Source: Clostridia bacterium (GTDB lineage: Bacteria; Bacillota; Clostridia; Oscillospirales; RGIG577). From it: 37,700 nucleotides of DNA. The translations under genes and the position numbers were made by a program. Below the pieces are notes generated by a model. It did not search any database. It was not told the origin of the DNA and saw only the letters and a list, made by a program, of their open reading frames with translations. The stretch spans positions 1 through 37,700 of the forward strand of contig JAFWDJ010000006.1 in assembly GCA_017513095.1 (NCBI GenBank), in the 5' to 3' direction. Of this stretch, positions 21,161 to 28,776 are shown piece after piece. Within the stretch, counting starts at the first letter, position 1; the number at the start of each line of letters is the position of its first letter.

Positions 21161-23125
21161 ATGGCATACGAAAATTTATTCAAACCCATCCAGATTGGCA
21201 AACTTACTATTAAGAACCGCATAGTTATGACGGGTATGGCTACGGGCTTTGCAAACTTTGACGGCTCCGTGACTGACGACCTCGTTGAGTACTTCAAGGC
21301 ACGTGCACGCGGCGGCACAGGCCTTATATATACCGAGTTCTGCCGCGTTGACAAGGACGCTCCCGGCGGCATGAACCAGCTCGGCGCGTACAACATCCAG
21401 CTTGCGGGCGGTCTTAGAAAGGTCGCAGAGGCAGTTCACCGCTTCGATTCGAGAATATTCCTTCAGCTTCATCACGGCGGCAGCATGGCAAAGTATGAGC
21501 TTACCGGAATGCAGCCCATCGCGCCCAGCCCGATAGCAATGCCCGGCAACCTGCCCCCGCGCGAGATGACGATAGCCGAGATAAAGGACGTTATCGCAAA
21601 GTTCATCGAGGGCGCGAAGGTAGCGCAGTACGCTAACTTCGACGGCGTTGAGGTACACTGCGCGCACGGCTATCTTTTGAACCAGTTCGTAAGCCCCTAC
21701 TTAAACAGAAGAACCGACGAATACGGCGGCAGCCTTGAGAACCGCCTCAGAATAGTTAAGGAGATCATGCAGGGCATAAGAAAGCTCGCAGGTCCGAACT
21801 TCCCGATCTCCGTAAGAATCTCCGCAGACGACCTTCTCGGCGACGAGGGCGGCATGAAGCTCTTCGAGGCACAGGAGATGGCTAAGCTCCTTGAGAGCTA
21901 CGGCGCGAACATCATAAGCGTTTCCGCAGGCGGCGGTCTCGCTCCCCAGGGCATCATCGCTCCCGCGCTCTACGACCAGGGCTGGCTCATTCCGCTTGCA
22001 GAGGGCATCAAGAAGGTAGTAAACGTACCGGTAATCGGCGTAAGCCTTATCCGTGACTTCGACTATGCCGACAGCCTCATCGCAGACGGCAAGTGCGATA
22101 TGGTATCCATGGCGCGTCCGCACCTTGCAGACGCAAGCTTCGTAAATAAATTAAGAGCAGGCCATCCCGAGCAGGTTCGTCCCTGCATCGTATGCATGCA
22201 CTGTGCAACGAGCGACGGCCGCGGCAGACTCGAGTGCGCAGTAAACCCGACCATGGGCTACGAGACTGAGCTTAAGATGTTCAACAAGAACGGCGCGAGA
22301 AGAAAGATAGCCGTTGTAGGCGGCGGCAGCGCAGGCTGCGAGGCTGCAAGAGTTCTCGCTATCCGCGGCTTCGACGTTACGCTCTTCGAGAGAAGAAACG
22401 AGCTCGGCGGACAGCTCAACATCGCAAAGCTTCCCCCGCACAAGTTCAGACTCGGCTGGCTCGTTAAGTACTACGAGAACAACCTTGAAAGATGGGGCGT
22501 TAAGGTAAGACTCAACACCGACGTTACCATTGATATGTTAAAGGAATTCAGCCCCTACGCCGTTGTTCTCGCAACGGGCGGCACCGACTTCATCCCCTCG
22601 TTCGTGAAAATAAAGGATTCTCTCTGCTGCACCGCAAACCAGATGCTTTTGGAGAAGGTAAAGATGGAGAAGGTAAAGAAGGCAGTCGTAGTCGGCAGCG
22701 GTATGACCGGTATGGAAACGGCTCACTTCCTTTTGGAGAAGGGCGTTGACACCACCGTAGTTGATATGCTCCCCGAGATAGGTATGCAGAGCATAGGCCC
22801 GAACATCAGATACTTAAAGCAGTTCCTTGCAAGATACGACAATTACGATGCAGTTCCCGGCGTAAAGGTGCTTTCCGTTGAGAACAACGTGATAACGCTT
22901 GAGAAGGTATCGACCGGCGAGCGCTACACCATGCAGGCAGACTGCACCGTATTCGCATCCGGCGTAAAGCCCGTAAACGACCTCGCCGAGGAAGTTAAGG
23001 CAAACTTCGTCAACACCTACATCGTAGGCGACTCGAGCAAGATAGGCCAGATCTCGAACGCCGTACGCGCAGGCTTCGCCGCTGCATGGCATATCGACGA
23101 CGGCTGCGACGTTTTCGACGCGTAA
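21161..23125 (+). CDS. NADH:flavin oxidoreductase / enoate reductase family protein
   Basis: A 654-residue flavo-iron-sulfur enzyme of the 2,4-dienoyl-CoA reductase/enoate reductase/BaiCD family. The N-terminal old-yellow-enzyme barrel shows KNRIVMTGMATGFA, LQLHHGGS, EVHCAHGYLLNQFVSP and DEYGGSLENR. A four-cysteine cluster follows near residue 345 (PCIVCMHC...LECAVNP), then two dinucleotide-binding folds with GGGSAGCEAARVL and VVGSGMTGMETAHFL. It should reduce an activated C=C bond with NAD(P)H; candidates include enoates, dienoyl-CoA or steroid/bile-acid enones, and the sequence alone does not decide. Codons (AGA, GCA, GTT) differ from neighbours and the promoter is consensus, suggesting high expression. 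It is a single-gene unit. Confidence 0.92.
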   Translation: MAYENLFKPIQIGKLTIKNRIVMTGMATGFANFDGSVTDDLVEYFKARARGGTGLIYTEFCRVDKDAPGGMNQLGAYNIQLAGGLRKVAEAVHRFDSRIFLQLHHGGSMAKYELTGMQPIAPSPIAMPGNLPPREMTIAEIKDVIAKFIEGAKVAQYANFDGVEVHCAHGYLLNQFVSPYLNRRTDEYGGSLENRLRIVKEIMQGIRKLAGPNFPISVRISADDLLGDEGGMKLFEAQEMAKLLESYGANIISVSAGGGLAPQGIIAPALYDQGWLIPLAEGIKKVVNVPVIGVSLIRDFDYADSLIADGKCDMVSMARPHLADASFVNKLRAGHPEQVRPCIVCMHCATSDGRGRLECAVNPTMGYETELKMFNKNGARRKIAVVGGGSAGCEAARVLAIRGFDVTLFERRNELGGQLNIAKLPPHKFRLGWLVKYYENNLERWGVKVRLNTDVTIDMLKEFSPYAVVLATGGTDFIPSFVKIKDSLCCTANQMLLEKVKMEKVKKAVVVGSGMTGMETAHFLLEKGVDTTVVDMLPEIGMQSIGPNIRYLKQFLARYDNYDAVPGVKVLSVENNVITLEKVSTGERYTMQADCTVFASGVKPVNDLAEEVKANFVNTYIVGDSSKIGQISNAVRAGFAAAWHIDDGCDVFDA

Positions 23126-23161
23126 TTTGGGACGCCGAAAAAATAAATACCGATAAGTAAA

Positions 23162-23189
23162 AAGCGCCGGGGCTTCCGCCTCGGCGCTT
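23162..23189. terminator. Terminator after the flavin oxidoreductase (possibly bidirectional)
   Basis: AAGCGCCGGGGC and GCCTCGGCGCTT form a 12-bp stem with one G-T pair and a TTCC loop, followed by ATGTTTTATTCTTTTTT. The opposite strand also ends in CTTTTT, so it may also stop the convergent DUF2007 transcript. Confidence 0.83.
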
Positions 23190-23240
23190 ATGTTTTATTC
23201 TTTTTTCTTTTCGGCGGTCTGGCCCTTTTTTGGCAGGCTG

Positions 23241-23648
23241 TTATTCGTCTTTGTTTTTCCACACGTCCGGCGCGCTGTCCCAGTCAAAATCGCCCTCGTC
23301 GTCAAAGGCGGGCGCGTCCGCGAGAATTTTTCGCGCGCGCTCAAGCTCGCTTTCGGGCACGATAACGTATACGCCTATGCTCGTCATGCCGGTGAAGATG
23401 CTCACGTACTGGCTTGAGCCCTTGTAATACTTCCTCGCCGGTATGCCGTAGTAGCTCAATACCGATATCATCTGATCGGCCTGCATATCGCCCGTGTTCT
23501 TTTCAAGCACCGTCCACGTTGAGACCTCGTCCTTCGCGATCCACGGCTTTTTCGGGGACAGCTTTTCATTGCACGCGGGGCATACCTCCATATCGGGCTC
23601 GAACTGACGCCCGCATTTTATACAGTATTTAGGCTTTTGGCTCTTCAA
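23241..23648 (-). CDS. Zinc-ribbon plus DUF2007 protein
   Basis: A 135-residue protein. A zinc ribbon lies at the N-terminus (Cys9, Cys12, Cys23, Cys26 in YCIKCGRQF and EVCPACNEK). A DUF2007-type domain follows (TWTVLEKNTGDMQADQMISV, YYGIPARKYYKG, VYVIVPESELERARKIL), and the C-terminus is acidic with Trp/Asp (DFDWDSAPDVWKNKDE). DUF2007 is of unknown function, related to PII-like folds. The TTG start overlaps the end of the MBL gene by 20 bases, with AAGGAGG eight bases upstream, so it is the third gene of that operon. Confidence 0.8.
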   Translation of the reverse strand: MKSQKPKYCIKCGRQFEPDMEVCPACNEKLSPKKPWIAKDEVSTWTVLEKNTGDMQADQMISVLSYYGIPARKYYKGSSQYVSIFTGMTSIGVYVIVPESELERARKILADAPAFDDEGDFDWDSAPDVWKNKDE

Positions 23649-24582
23649 TCGCGCCGCCCTCCTTTAGCTTATAGTACAGCGTGTTGTCCTTGAACATATA
23701 CTCAAACACGCCGCTTAAAACAAAGTGATTTGCCATCGAATGCACCATTATCCGCGCGGTGCTGTAATACGCGAGGTTTTCAAGGTGAAGATGAACGTCG
23801 CGCGCCACGTTCGTGAGTAAATCGTCGAGATGAACGGGCGTGTGCGCCGCCGCTTTCATGCTGTTTTCAAGCCTGTCTATCATTTTGAAGTAATACTCGC
23901 CCGCAAGACGCGCGTTCTCGAACGCGGGGCCGTGGGCGGGCACGTATCTTTTGAAGTCGGTCGCCATAATGCGCCTTACGGAACGGCCCATCGCCTCCGG
24001 CGAGGTGATATACATCACCTTGTTTCTCCTCATCGACTCGGGATCGAGAAGCGCGTCGCCCGTGAAGAACACGCTGTCGCAGATAACGCCGATATGGCCG
24101 TCCGAGTGTCCCGGAAGCGCGACAAGCTCGAGCTTTACGCCGTCTATAACGACGGTGCTGTCGGCCTCCACGATGAACGGCTCCGTCTTTTCAAGGCTTC
24201 CGAAGTCCTCGAGGCCGCTTTTAAGCGGCAGCACCATCTCCGAGAACACGACGTGGAACATATTCTCCGTGCCGCGAAGGAAAAGCGACTCGTAAAGCGT
24301 GCAGTAGATGGGACAGTCCGCGCGCTCTGCGATGTATTTGTTCGCTCCGGCGTGGTCGAGGTGCGCGTGCGTATTTATTATGGCCGCCACCTTTTTGCCG
24401 AGCCTGTCCGTTTCGTCAAGTATCGCTCTGCCCTGCTTTTCGCCCCAGCCCGTATCTATAAGTATAACGCCGCTGTCGCTCATTATAAGGCCCACGTTCG
24501 TAAAAAGCTCCAGATGCCCAAGCTCCACGCCCTCAAAGCTTTTTATGTATCCGACCCTGTCGGTAATCATTTCAACTGCCAT
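23629..24582 (-). CDS. MBL-fold metallo-hydrolase (second of tandem pair)
   Basis: A 317-residue metallo-beta-lactamase-fold protein with the dinuclear metal motif THAHLDH (His72, His74, Asp76, His77), a later GHSDGHIG (third His) and FTGDALLDP (bridging Asp), and a C-terminal YVPAHGPA. A helical C-terminal tail of about 90 residues follows, ending in a YKLKEGG stretch. It is a diverged paralogue of the gene at 24602, sharing the MITxRVGY opening, GWGxxQGRxIL and DALLDPxxMRxxK-type segments. The substrate is unknown; SoxH-like or glyoxalase II-like thioester hydrolases are relatives. It starts 19 bases after that gene with GGAGAG as ribosome site. Confidence 0.85.
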   Translation of the reverse strand: MAVEMITDRVGYIKSFEGVELGHLELFTNVGLIMSDSGVILIDTGWGEKQGRAILDETDRLGKKVAAIINTHAHLDHAGANKYIAERADCPIYCTLYESLFLRGTENMFHVVFSEMVLPLKSGLEDFGSLEKTEPFIVEADSTVVIDGVKLELVALPGHSDGHIGVICDSVFFTGDALLDPESMRRNKVMYITSPEAMGRSVRRIMATDFKRYVPAHGPAFENARLAGEYYFKMIDRLENSMKAAAHTPVHLDDLLTNVARDVHLHLENLAYYSTARIMVHSMANHFVLSGVFEYMFKDNTLYYKLKEGGAIEEPKA

Positions 24583-24601
24583 TTCCGTCTCTCCAAAAAC
24601 C

Positions 24602-25534
24602 TTACCTCATTTTCTTCTTTGCCTCGCGCGTTTCGCCGGGTGCAAGCTTTTTATAATAGAACATATTGTCCTTTACCGTATAATCCATCGTATCCTGCAT
24701 AACGCAGTCGTTAAGAACGCACTGTATCGTCACGCGCGCCGTGTTGTACGTGCGAAGGTCGCGAAGGCGAAGCTGCAGCTTCTCCGAAACGTACTTTACC
24801 GCCATATCGAGCGTTACGGGGCCGTCCTCAAGCGCCTCGCGCGTGAACGTCTCTATGCGGGAGAGCATTTCGACCATCATGTCGCACGCCTCGTTCGGGT
24901 CCTTCACCGGCGAGCCGTGCGAGGGCACGTACAGATCGTAGGACGATTCGCGGATTCGGTTTAAGGTATCGAGCTCCAGCGTCGGATTCGTCATGTAGAT
25001 GAGCTTTCGCGGCCTCATCCAGTCGGGGCTCACGATCGCGTCGCCGCAGAATAATATATTGTCAACGGCCACGGCCACGTGTCCGTCGGAATGGCCGGGC
25101 GTTGAGATAATGTCGAACGTCACGCCGTCTATCGTCACCTGCCCGTCATATGGTATAACGGTGAGCGCGGTGGGATTTAAGGACTCGGAAAAGTCCAGTC
25201 CGTCCAAAATGGGGTTCGGGCTGCCGGTAAAAAGCGCCGGAAAGAGCTGCTTTGCACCTCTGACCATAAGCGACTCGTAGAGCGTGCAGTAGATCATGCA
25301 GCCCGTTTCCTTATAGAGAAAGTAATTCGCGCCCGCATGGTCGAGGTGCGTATGTGTATTGATTATCGCAATAAGCTTTTTATCTATGGCCCGAAGGTCG
25401 GCAAGAATCTCGCGTCCCTGCCTTTTACCCCAGCCGTTGTCTATCATTATAACGCCGTTTTCGGAAAAGATCACGCCGTCGACGGTAAGCTCGCCCGTAA
25501 GTCCCACGCGGGGGGTGATCATATTTATCGCCAT
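24602..25534 (-). CDS. MBL-fold metallo-hydrolase (first of tandem pair)
   Basis: A 310-residue relative of the next gene. Metal ligands are in THTHLDHAGA (His61, His63, Asp65, His66), GHSDGHVAVAV, FCGDAIVSPDWM and a late YVPSHGSPV. The opening is shorter, lacking the extra 10 residues of its paralogue. It is the first gene after the consensus promoter at 25578-25606, with AAAGGAT before the ATG. Both genes use the same C-terminal helical region and a NMFYYK-type ending, which suggests duplication followed by divergence in substrate. Function unknown. Confidence 0.85.
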   Translation of the reverse strand: MAINMITPRVGLTGELTVDGVIFSENGVIMIDNGWGKRQGREILADLRAIDKKLIAIINTHTHLDHAGANYFLYKETGCMIYCTLYESLMVRGAKQLFPALFTGSPNPILDGLDFSESLNPTALTVIPYDGQVTIDGVTFDIISTPGHSDGHVAVAVDNILFCGDAIVSPDWMRPRKLIYMTNPTLELDTLNRIRESSYDLYVPSHGSPVKDPNEACDMMVEMLSRIETFTREALEDGPVTLDMAVKYVSEKLQLRLRDLRTYNTARVTIQCVLNDCVMQDTMDYTVKDNMFYYKKLAPGETREAKKKMR

Positions 25535-25577
25535 AACAAAATTATCCTTTCATATATAAATATCAGCATTCTTTTCT

Positions 25578-25606
25578 AATATAATAAAACAGTAATTAAA
25601 TGTCAA
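25578..25606 (-). promoter_or_regulatory. Promoter of the MBL-MBL-DUF2007 operon
   Basis: On the minus strand, TTGACA (25606-25601) and TATATT (25583-25578) with a 17-base spacer. It faces away from the promoter at 25628-25656. Confidence 0.8.
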
Positions 25607-25627
25607 GCAAAGTCGCAATTTAACGCC

Positions 25628-25656
25628 TTGAAGCGTTCGGAAAAACGTGATATATT
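25628..25656 (+). promoter_or_regulatory. Promoter of the Asp/Tyr-rich membrane protein gene
   Basis: TTGAAG at 25628-25633 and TATATT at 25651-25656 with a 17-base spacer. Divergent from the MBL operon promoter, 20 bases away. Confidence 0.72.
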
Positions 25657-25686
25657 ATTAATAAGGATCAAAAAACGGAGGCCGCA

Positions 25687-26499
25687 ATGGAAAATAAAGA
25701 AAGATACGCAAAGCCGCGCACGATAGATGAGCTTCGCGCGTTCTGCGAGGATAGGGGCATGCCGCTTGAAAAGATGCGCTTCTTTATCGGCGAGGATTAT
25801 CGCGGGGCGCAGGCGTTCGGTATATACCAAGACGAGAACGGCGATTTCGTCGTATATAAGAATAAGTCGGACGGCAGCCGCGCCGTGCGATACCAAGGGC
25901 CCGACGAGGCTTACGCCGTAAACGAGATTTACGAAAAGTTAAAGGCCGAGACGGAGCTAAGAAAGAGAAAGACGCATATGTACCGCTCGGAGAGCGCGCC
26001 GCAGACATCGTCGTACTCCCAAAAGAGCACGCAGTCTAAAAAATCGGGCATAAGGCGCTTTCGCGGGCTTATAATCTTCGCGGTCATCGCGGTTCTGATA
26101 GTCGTGTTCGCACATTTGGACAAGTCGCCCTCGCGGGGATATTATCACTACAACGACCGCGATTATTATTACTATGAGGACGACTGGTACGGCTACGATT
26201 ACGGGCTCGGCTCGTGGGTGCTTCTGGACACCGTCGATTCGGCGCTCTACGACAATTCCGACGATTATTACGTCTCGAAGTATTATGACGATTATTACTC
26301 GTCCGAGTATTTCGACGAAACGGAGGGCCCGAGCGATTTTACGGATTCCGAGTATTACGATGAATATTCAAGCGATTCGTCGTCCTCCTCGTATTACGAC
26401 GACGATGACGATTACGACTGGAGCTGGGACGACGACGATTACGACTCCGGCTGGGATTCGTGGGACAGCGGCGACTCCGACTGGGATTCGGATTGGTAA
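25687..26499 (+). CDS. Single-pass membrane protein with Asp/Tyr/Ser/Trp-rich tail, unknown
   Basis: A 270-residue protein I do not recognise as a named family. Residues 1-90 look like a small folded domain (MRFFIGEDYRG, FGIYQDENGDFVVYKNK, SDGSRAVRYQGPDEAY, then a helix IYEKLKAE). A basic, Ser-rich linker leads to one membrane segment at about 127-143, preceded by Lys/Arg residues, so the C-terminus should lie outside. The last ~125 residues are low-complexity and strongly acidic, built of Asp, Tyr, Ser and Trp (YYYYEDDWYGYDYG; ending in DSGDSDWDSDW). No anchor or signal motif follows. CGGAGG precedes the ATG. It is a single gene with its own promoter and terminator. Confidence 0.78.
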   Translation: MENKERYAKPRTIDELRAFCEDRGMPLEKMRFFIGEDYRGAQAFGIYQDENGDFVVYKNKSDGSRAVRYQGPDEAYAVNEIYEKLKAETELRKRKTHMYRSESAPQTSSYSQKSTQSKKSGIRRFRGLIIFAVIAVLIVVFAHLDKSPSRGYYHYNDRDYYYYEDDWYGYDYGLGSWVLLDTVDSALYDNSDDYYVSKYYDDYYSSEYFDETEGPSDFTDSEYYDEYSSDSSSSSYYDDDDDYDWSWDDDDYDSGWDSWDSGDSDWDSDW

Positions 26500-26504
26500 T
26501 GAAA

Positions 26505-26544
26505 AAAGGCTTTTTATATGTCTTCGGGCATACAAAAAGCCTTT
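26505..26544 (+). terminator. Terminator of the Asp/Tyr-rich protein gene
   Basis: AAAGGCTTTTT-A-TATG and CATA-C-AAAAAGCCTTT form a long stem with one mismatch and an eight-base loop, followed by ATAATTTTTG. Confidence 0.8.
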
Positions 26545-26609
26545 ATAATTTTTGTTTTGACAACGGCGGACGAGATTTCCGGCCGTGGGAAAATGCGAAG
26601 CTTTAAGCT

Positions 26610-26843
26610 TCAGAACGGATTTGAATAACGGTTGTACGTCATTTTAAGAGTAGATTTACAGGAATCGAATGTCTCTTTTTTGCATTCGTAACAGATCATA
26701 TCGCAATACAGCCAAGGGGCACGCGCCCGATCTTTTTCTTCGATGCGAGCCATTCTCTTTTCATAATTATCGACGAGTCGTTCTGAGCACTTTTGAATCG
26801 TCATTAAGTACTTTTGCATCATCGTATAGATAATCATCGACAT
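26610..26843 (-). CDS. 77-residue hypothetical protein with four cysteines
   Basis: A small protein of unknown function. It opens with MSMIIYTMMQKYLMTIQKCS, continues as a charged helix (NYEKRMARIEEKDRARAP), and has CDMICYECKKETFDSC, in which the CxxC pair could bind zinc. AAAGGGGGGC lies six bases before the ATG and the promoter at 26892-26920 is near consensus, so I consider it a real gene despite its size. Its codon use is AT-richer than most of the window. It may also be acquired, since the dispersed repeat begins immediately upstream. It has no neighbour in the same transcript. Confidence 0.6.
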   Translation of the reverse strand: MSMIIYTMMQKYLMTIQKCSERLVDNYEKRMARIEEKDRARAPWLYCDMICYECKKETFDSCKSTLKMTYNRYSNPF

Positions 26844-26891
26844 TTAAAGCCCCCCTTTCGGCGGAACAAAACGGTCACCTGCTTATATATT

Positions 26892-26920
26892 ATAATACAC
26901 CATAGTTAAATAAATGTCAA
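26892..26920 (-). promoter_or_regulatory. Promoter of the 77-residue protein gene
   Basis: On the minus strand, TTGACA (26920-26915) and TATTAT (26897-26892) with a 17-base spacer, about 50 bases before the start codon. Confidence 0.78.
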
Positions 26921-26944
26921 CTTGTGAAAGGCGAAGATATGAGG

Positions 26945-27575
26945 GGTATTTAGAACCAAGGTTCTAATACTCCTTTTCGCCTGCCGGCGGGGCCTGCTTT
27001 TGTAACCAAAAGCAGCAAAAGTTCCGGGGGAAATCGGCTGAGGCTCGCGGGGCTTGTGCTAAATGAAGCTCACATCAACGCTTAGCGCCGATTTCCCCCC
27101 GTCCCCCTTGGTTATTTATGGCATCGACATCATCCATCCACATAAGATGACGCAATCAAAATCAGACGGGCGCACGATGCGCCCGACACGGCTTGGCCGG
27201 CGGAGTTGTTTTCAGCGGAAGCCAAAGACTTGGAGCGGCTCGGCCGCGGAATTTGATGACGCGCGAAGTTGTCTCGAATGATGCCTCATGCCGAGGCAAC
27301 TATAAGTAAAAGCGTAAATTGCGCCTTTTTGCCGTGGGAGAAGGCGAAATCTATTGTCAAGTAACGCCGAGCGGAGAGGCCCGCTCGCGTGGCCGGGAGC
27401 GAGGGAGCGAAGAGTCCGAGAGGCGGCAGTCCCCCGGAAATTTTGGTTCTTTTGTTTCCAAAAGAACCCCCGCGGGAGGCGATTTGAGTCTTTAGAGCAA
27501 AGCTCTAAAAAAGAATATATGTTAAAGAAGAACATTATGCCGTAAATAGGGCAAAAGATAGGTTAAATACTTGGC
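26945..27575 (+). repeat. Full-length copy of dispersed repeat with imperfect inverted ends (copy C3)
   Basis: About 630 noncoding bases. The left end has TTAGAACCAAGGTTCTAA (26950-26967), a GCTTTTGTAACCAAAAGC hairpin and the GGGGGAAATCGGC/GCCGATTTCCCCC stem. The middle has the GGGCGCA/TGCGCCC hairpin and a core with GAATTTGATGACGC, GAGGCAACTATAAGTA and AAATTGCGCCTTTTTGCCG. The right end inverts the left-end landmarks: GGTTCTTTTGTTTCCAAAAG, CCCGCGGGAGGCG and TTTAGAGCAAAGCTCTAAA. The core matches 31990-32230 closely. Open frames here are not supported as genes. Confidence 0.78.
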
Positions 27576-27615
27576 AGAGGAGCGTTTTTGCGCATTGAGT
27601 TATCAATCGTGCGCC

Positions 27616-27692
27616 CGTAGGGAGGCATGCCTTCATGCCTCCGTGAAAACACGGCTGAGACATGCGGAGGCGTCTGGGGACGCCTCCCTACG
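27616..27692. repeat. 77-bp palindromic element with two inner hairpins
   Basis: CGTAGGGAGGC (27616-27626) pairs with GCCTCCCTACG (27682-27692). Inside are two hairpins, GAGGCAT/ATGCCTC and GGAGGCGT/ACGCCTCC, giving a cloverleaf-like fold. The GTAGGGAGG style of end is common in dispersed bacterial intergenic repeats. Confidence 0.75.
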
Positions 27693-27707
27693 AAGGGCGG
27701 GGGCAAC

Positions 27708-27798
27708 GACTCCCTCAGTCGGCTGCGCCGACAACACCCTCGGGGAGGGAGCCAAGAGGCCGCGCAGCGGCCGCCTTCCCCGCCGCCGGAGGCGGCGA
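27708..27798. repeat. Short palindromic repeat block, variant
   Basis: Begins GACTCCCTCAGTCGGC and includes GTCGGC/GCCGAC, GGCCGC/GCGGCC and CGCCGCC/GGCGGCG hairpins. It is a diverged member of the blocks at 1-127 and 2443-2566. The 1 kb from 26844 to 27878 holds only this, the two elements before it and the promoter at 27819. Confidence 0.65.
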
Positions 27799-27818
27799 AA
27801 GTTTTAAATCCCCGTATA

Positions 27819-27847
27819 TTGCCAAATGCCTTTACGTTTGATAAAAT
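27819..27847 (+). promoter_or_regulatory. Promoter of the HAD hydrolase gene
   Basis: TTGCCA at 27819-27824 and TAAAAT at 27842-27847 with a 17-base spacer, 31 bases before the start codon. Confidence 0.68.
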
Positions 27848-27878
27848 ATAATATATTACGCCATACCGGAGGGAATAA

Positions 27879-28511
27879 ATGAAAAGTGCAATATTTGATA
27901 TGGACGGCACCGTACTCGATTCAATGCGCGAATGGGACAATTTAAGCGCGAATCTTCTGCGGGCGCTCGGCATGGAGCCGCCCGCAGACCTTACGGACAC
28001 GATAAAGGAAATGAGCCTCGAGAAATCGCTTTCGTATCTCATGAATCGCTTCGGGCTTTGGGAAACGAAAGAAGAGCTGCTCATGCAGATGCGCGAGCAG
28101 ATACACATAATGTACCGCGACCGCGTTAAATTAAAGCCCTGCGCGCGCGAATACCTCGAGAAGCTGAAAGCCGACGGGATACCTTTCGGCATAGCCACCG
28201 CCACGCCGAAAAAATACGCGCTCGAGGCACTTACGCGCCTCGGCGTCTACGATATGTTCGACTTCGTCATCTGCGAGGACGACGTGAGCGCCGACAAGCA
28301 CAAGCCCGACATTTACTTCGAAGCCGCGCGCCTTCTCGGCACCGATCCCGCCGACACGGTAGTCTTCGAGGACGCGACCTACGCCGCGCGAACGGCGAAA
28401 AAGGCCGGATTTATCGTATATGTTATAGAGGATCTGTCGTTCATAAAGCGAAAGGACGAGCTCATGGCGCTTGCCGACAGGTACATAACGAGCTTTAAAG
28501 AGCTTTTATAG
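27879..28511 (+). CDS. HAD-superfamily hydrolase (beta-phosphoglucomutase/phosphatase-like)
   Basis: A 210-residue HAD hydrolase with a helical cap. Motif I is FDMDGTVLDSM (Asp7 and Asp9), motif II GIATATPKKYA, the conserved Lys region DVSADKHKPD, and motif IV VVFEDATYAART. The pattern KPDIYFEAARLLG is typical of the beta-phosphoglucomutase-like and sugar-phosphate phosphatase branch (for example YcjU, GPP types). The substrate is unknown. CCGGAGGG precedes the ATG. It is a single gene; the lysine riboswitch transcript starts after it from its own promoter. Confidence 0.85.
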   Translation: MKSAIFDMDGTVLDSMREWDNLSANLLRALGMEPPADLTDTIKEMSLEKSLSYLMNRFGLWETKEELLMQMREQIHIMYRDRVKLKPCAREYLEKLKADGIPFGIATATPKKYALEALTRLGVYDMFDFVICEDDVSADKHKPDIYFEAARLLGTDPADTVVFEDATYAARTAKKAGFIVYVIEDLSFIKRKDELMALADRYITSFKELL

Positions 28512-28524
28512 GCCGCAAAACATA

Positions 28525-28553
28525 TTGACATATCAGAAAAAATCAGATAAACT
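28525..28553 (+). promoter_or_regulatory. Promoter of the lysine-riboswitch transcript
   Basis: TTGACA at 28525-28530 and TAAACT at 28548-28553 with a 17-base spacer, about 40 bases before the aptamer. A GTCCGCG/CGCGGAC hairpin lies between. Confidence 0.75.
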
Positions 28554-28593
28554 GAGAAAAAATAATACTTTTTGTCCGCGTGCGCGGACAAAC

Positions 28594-28761
28594 GATAGAG
28601 GCGCGGCGATCATCAGTATGCTTTTTTGATAAAGGGCACCGAGGAAAGCAGAAAGGGGTCGGCCGCCGAAGTGCGCCTTTTTATAAGCCCGAAACGAGAA
28701 AAAGACGCGCTGGGACGGCGCAGAATATGCGCTGTACTGTCACATATTGTGGAGCGCTATC
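28594..28761 (+). promoter_or_regulatory. Lysine riboswitch (L box)
   Basis: The closing helix pairs GATAG (28594-28598) with CTATC (28757-28761). Conserved L-box blocks follow in order: AGAGGCGCGGC, AGTA, AAAGGGCACCGAGGAAAG, GGCCGCCGAAG, GCTGGGACGGCGCAG, ACTGTCAC and GGAGCGCTATC. The T-rich terminator stands just downstream. Two overlapping open frames here are RNA sequence, not protein. Confidence 0.9.
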
Positions 28762-28776
28762 ATCACATGAAAAGTC

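Noticed and set aside
23830-24702. Plus-strand frame of 290 codons opposite the MBL hydrolases
   Set aside because: Mirror of two genes with intact metal motifs; it spans their junction and has no domain.
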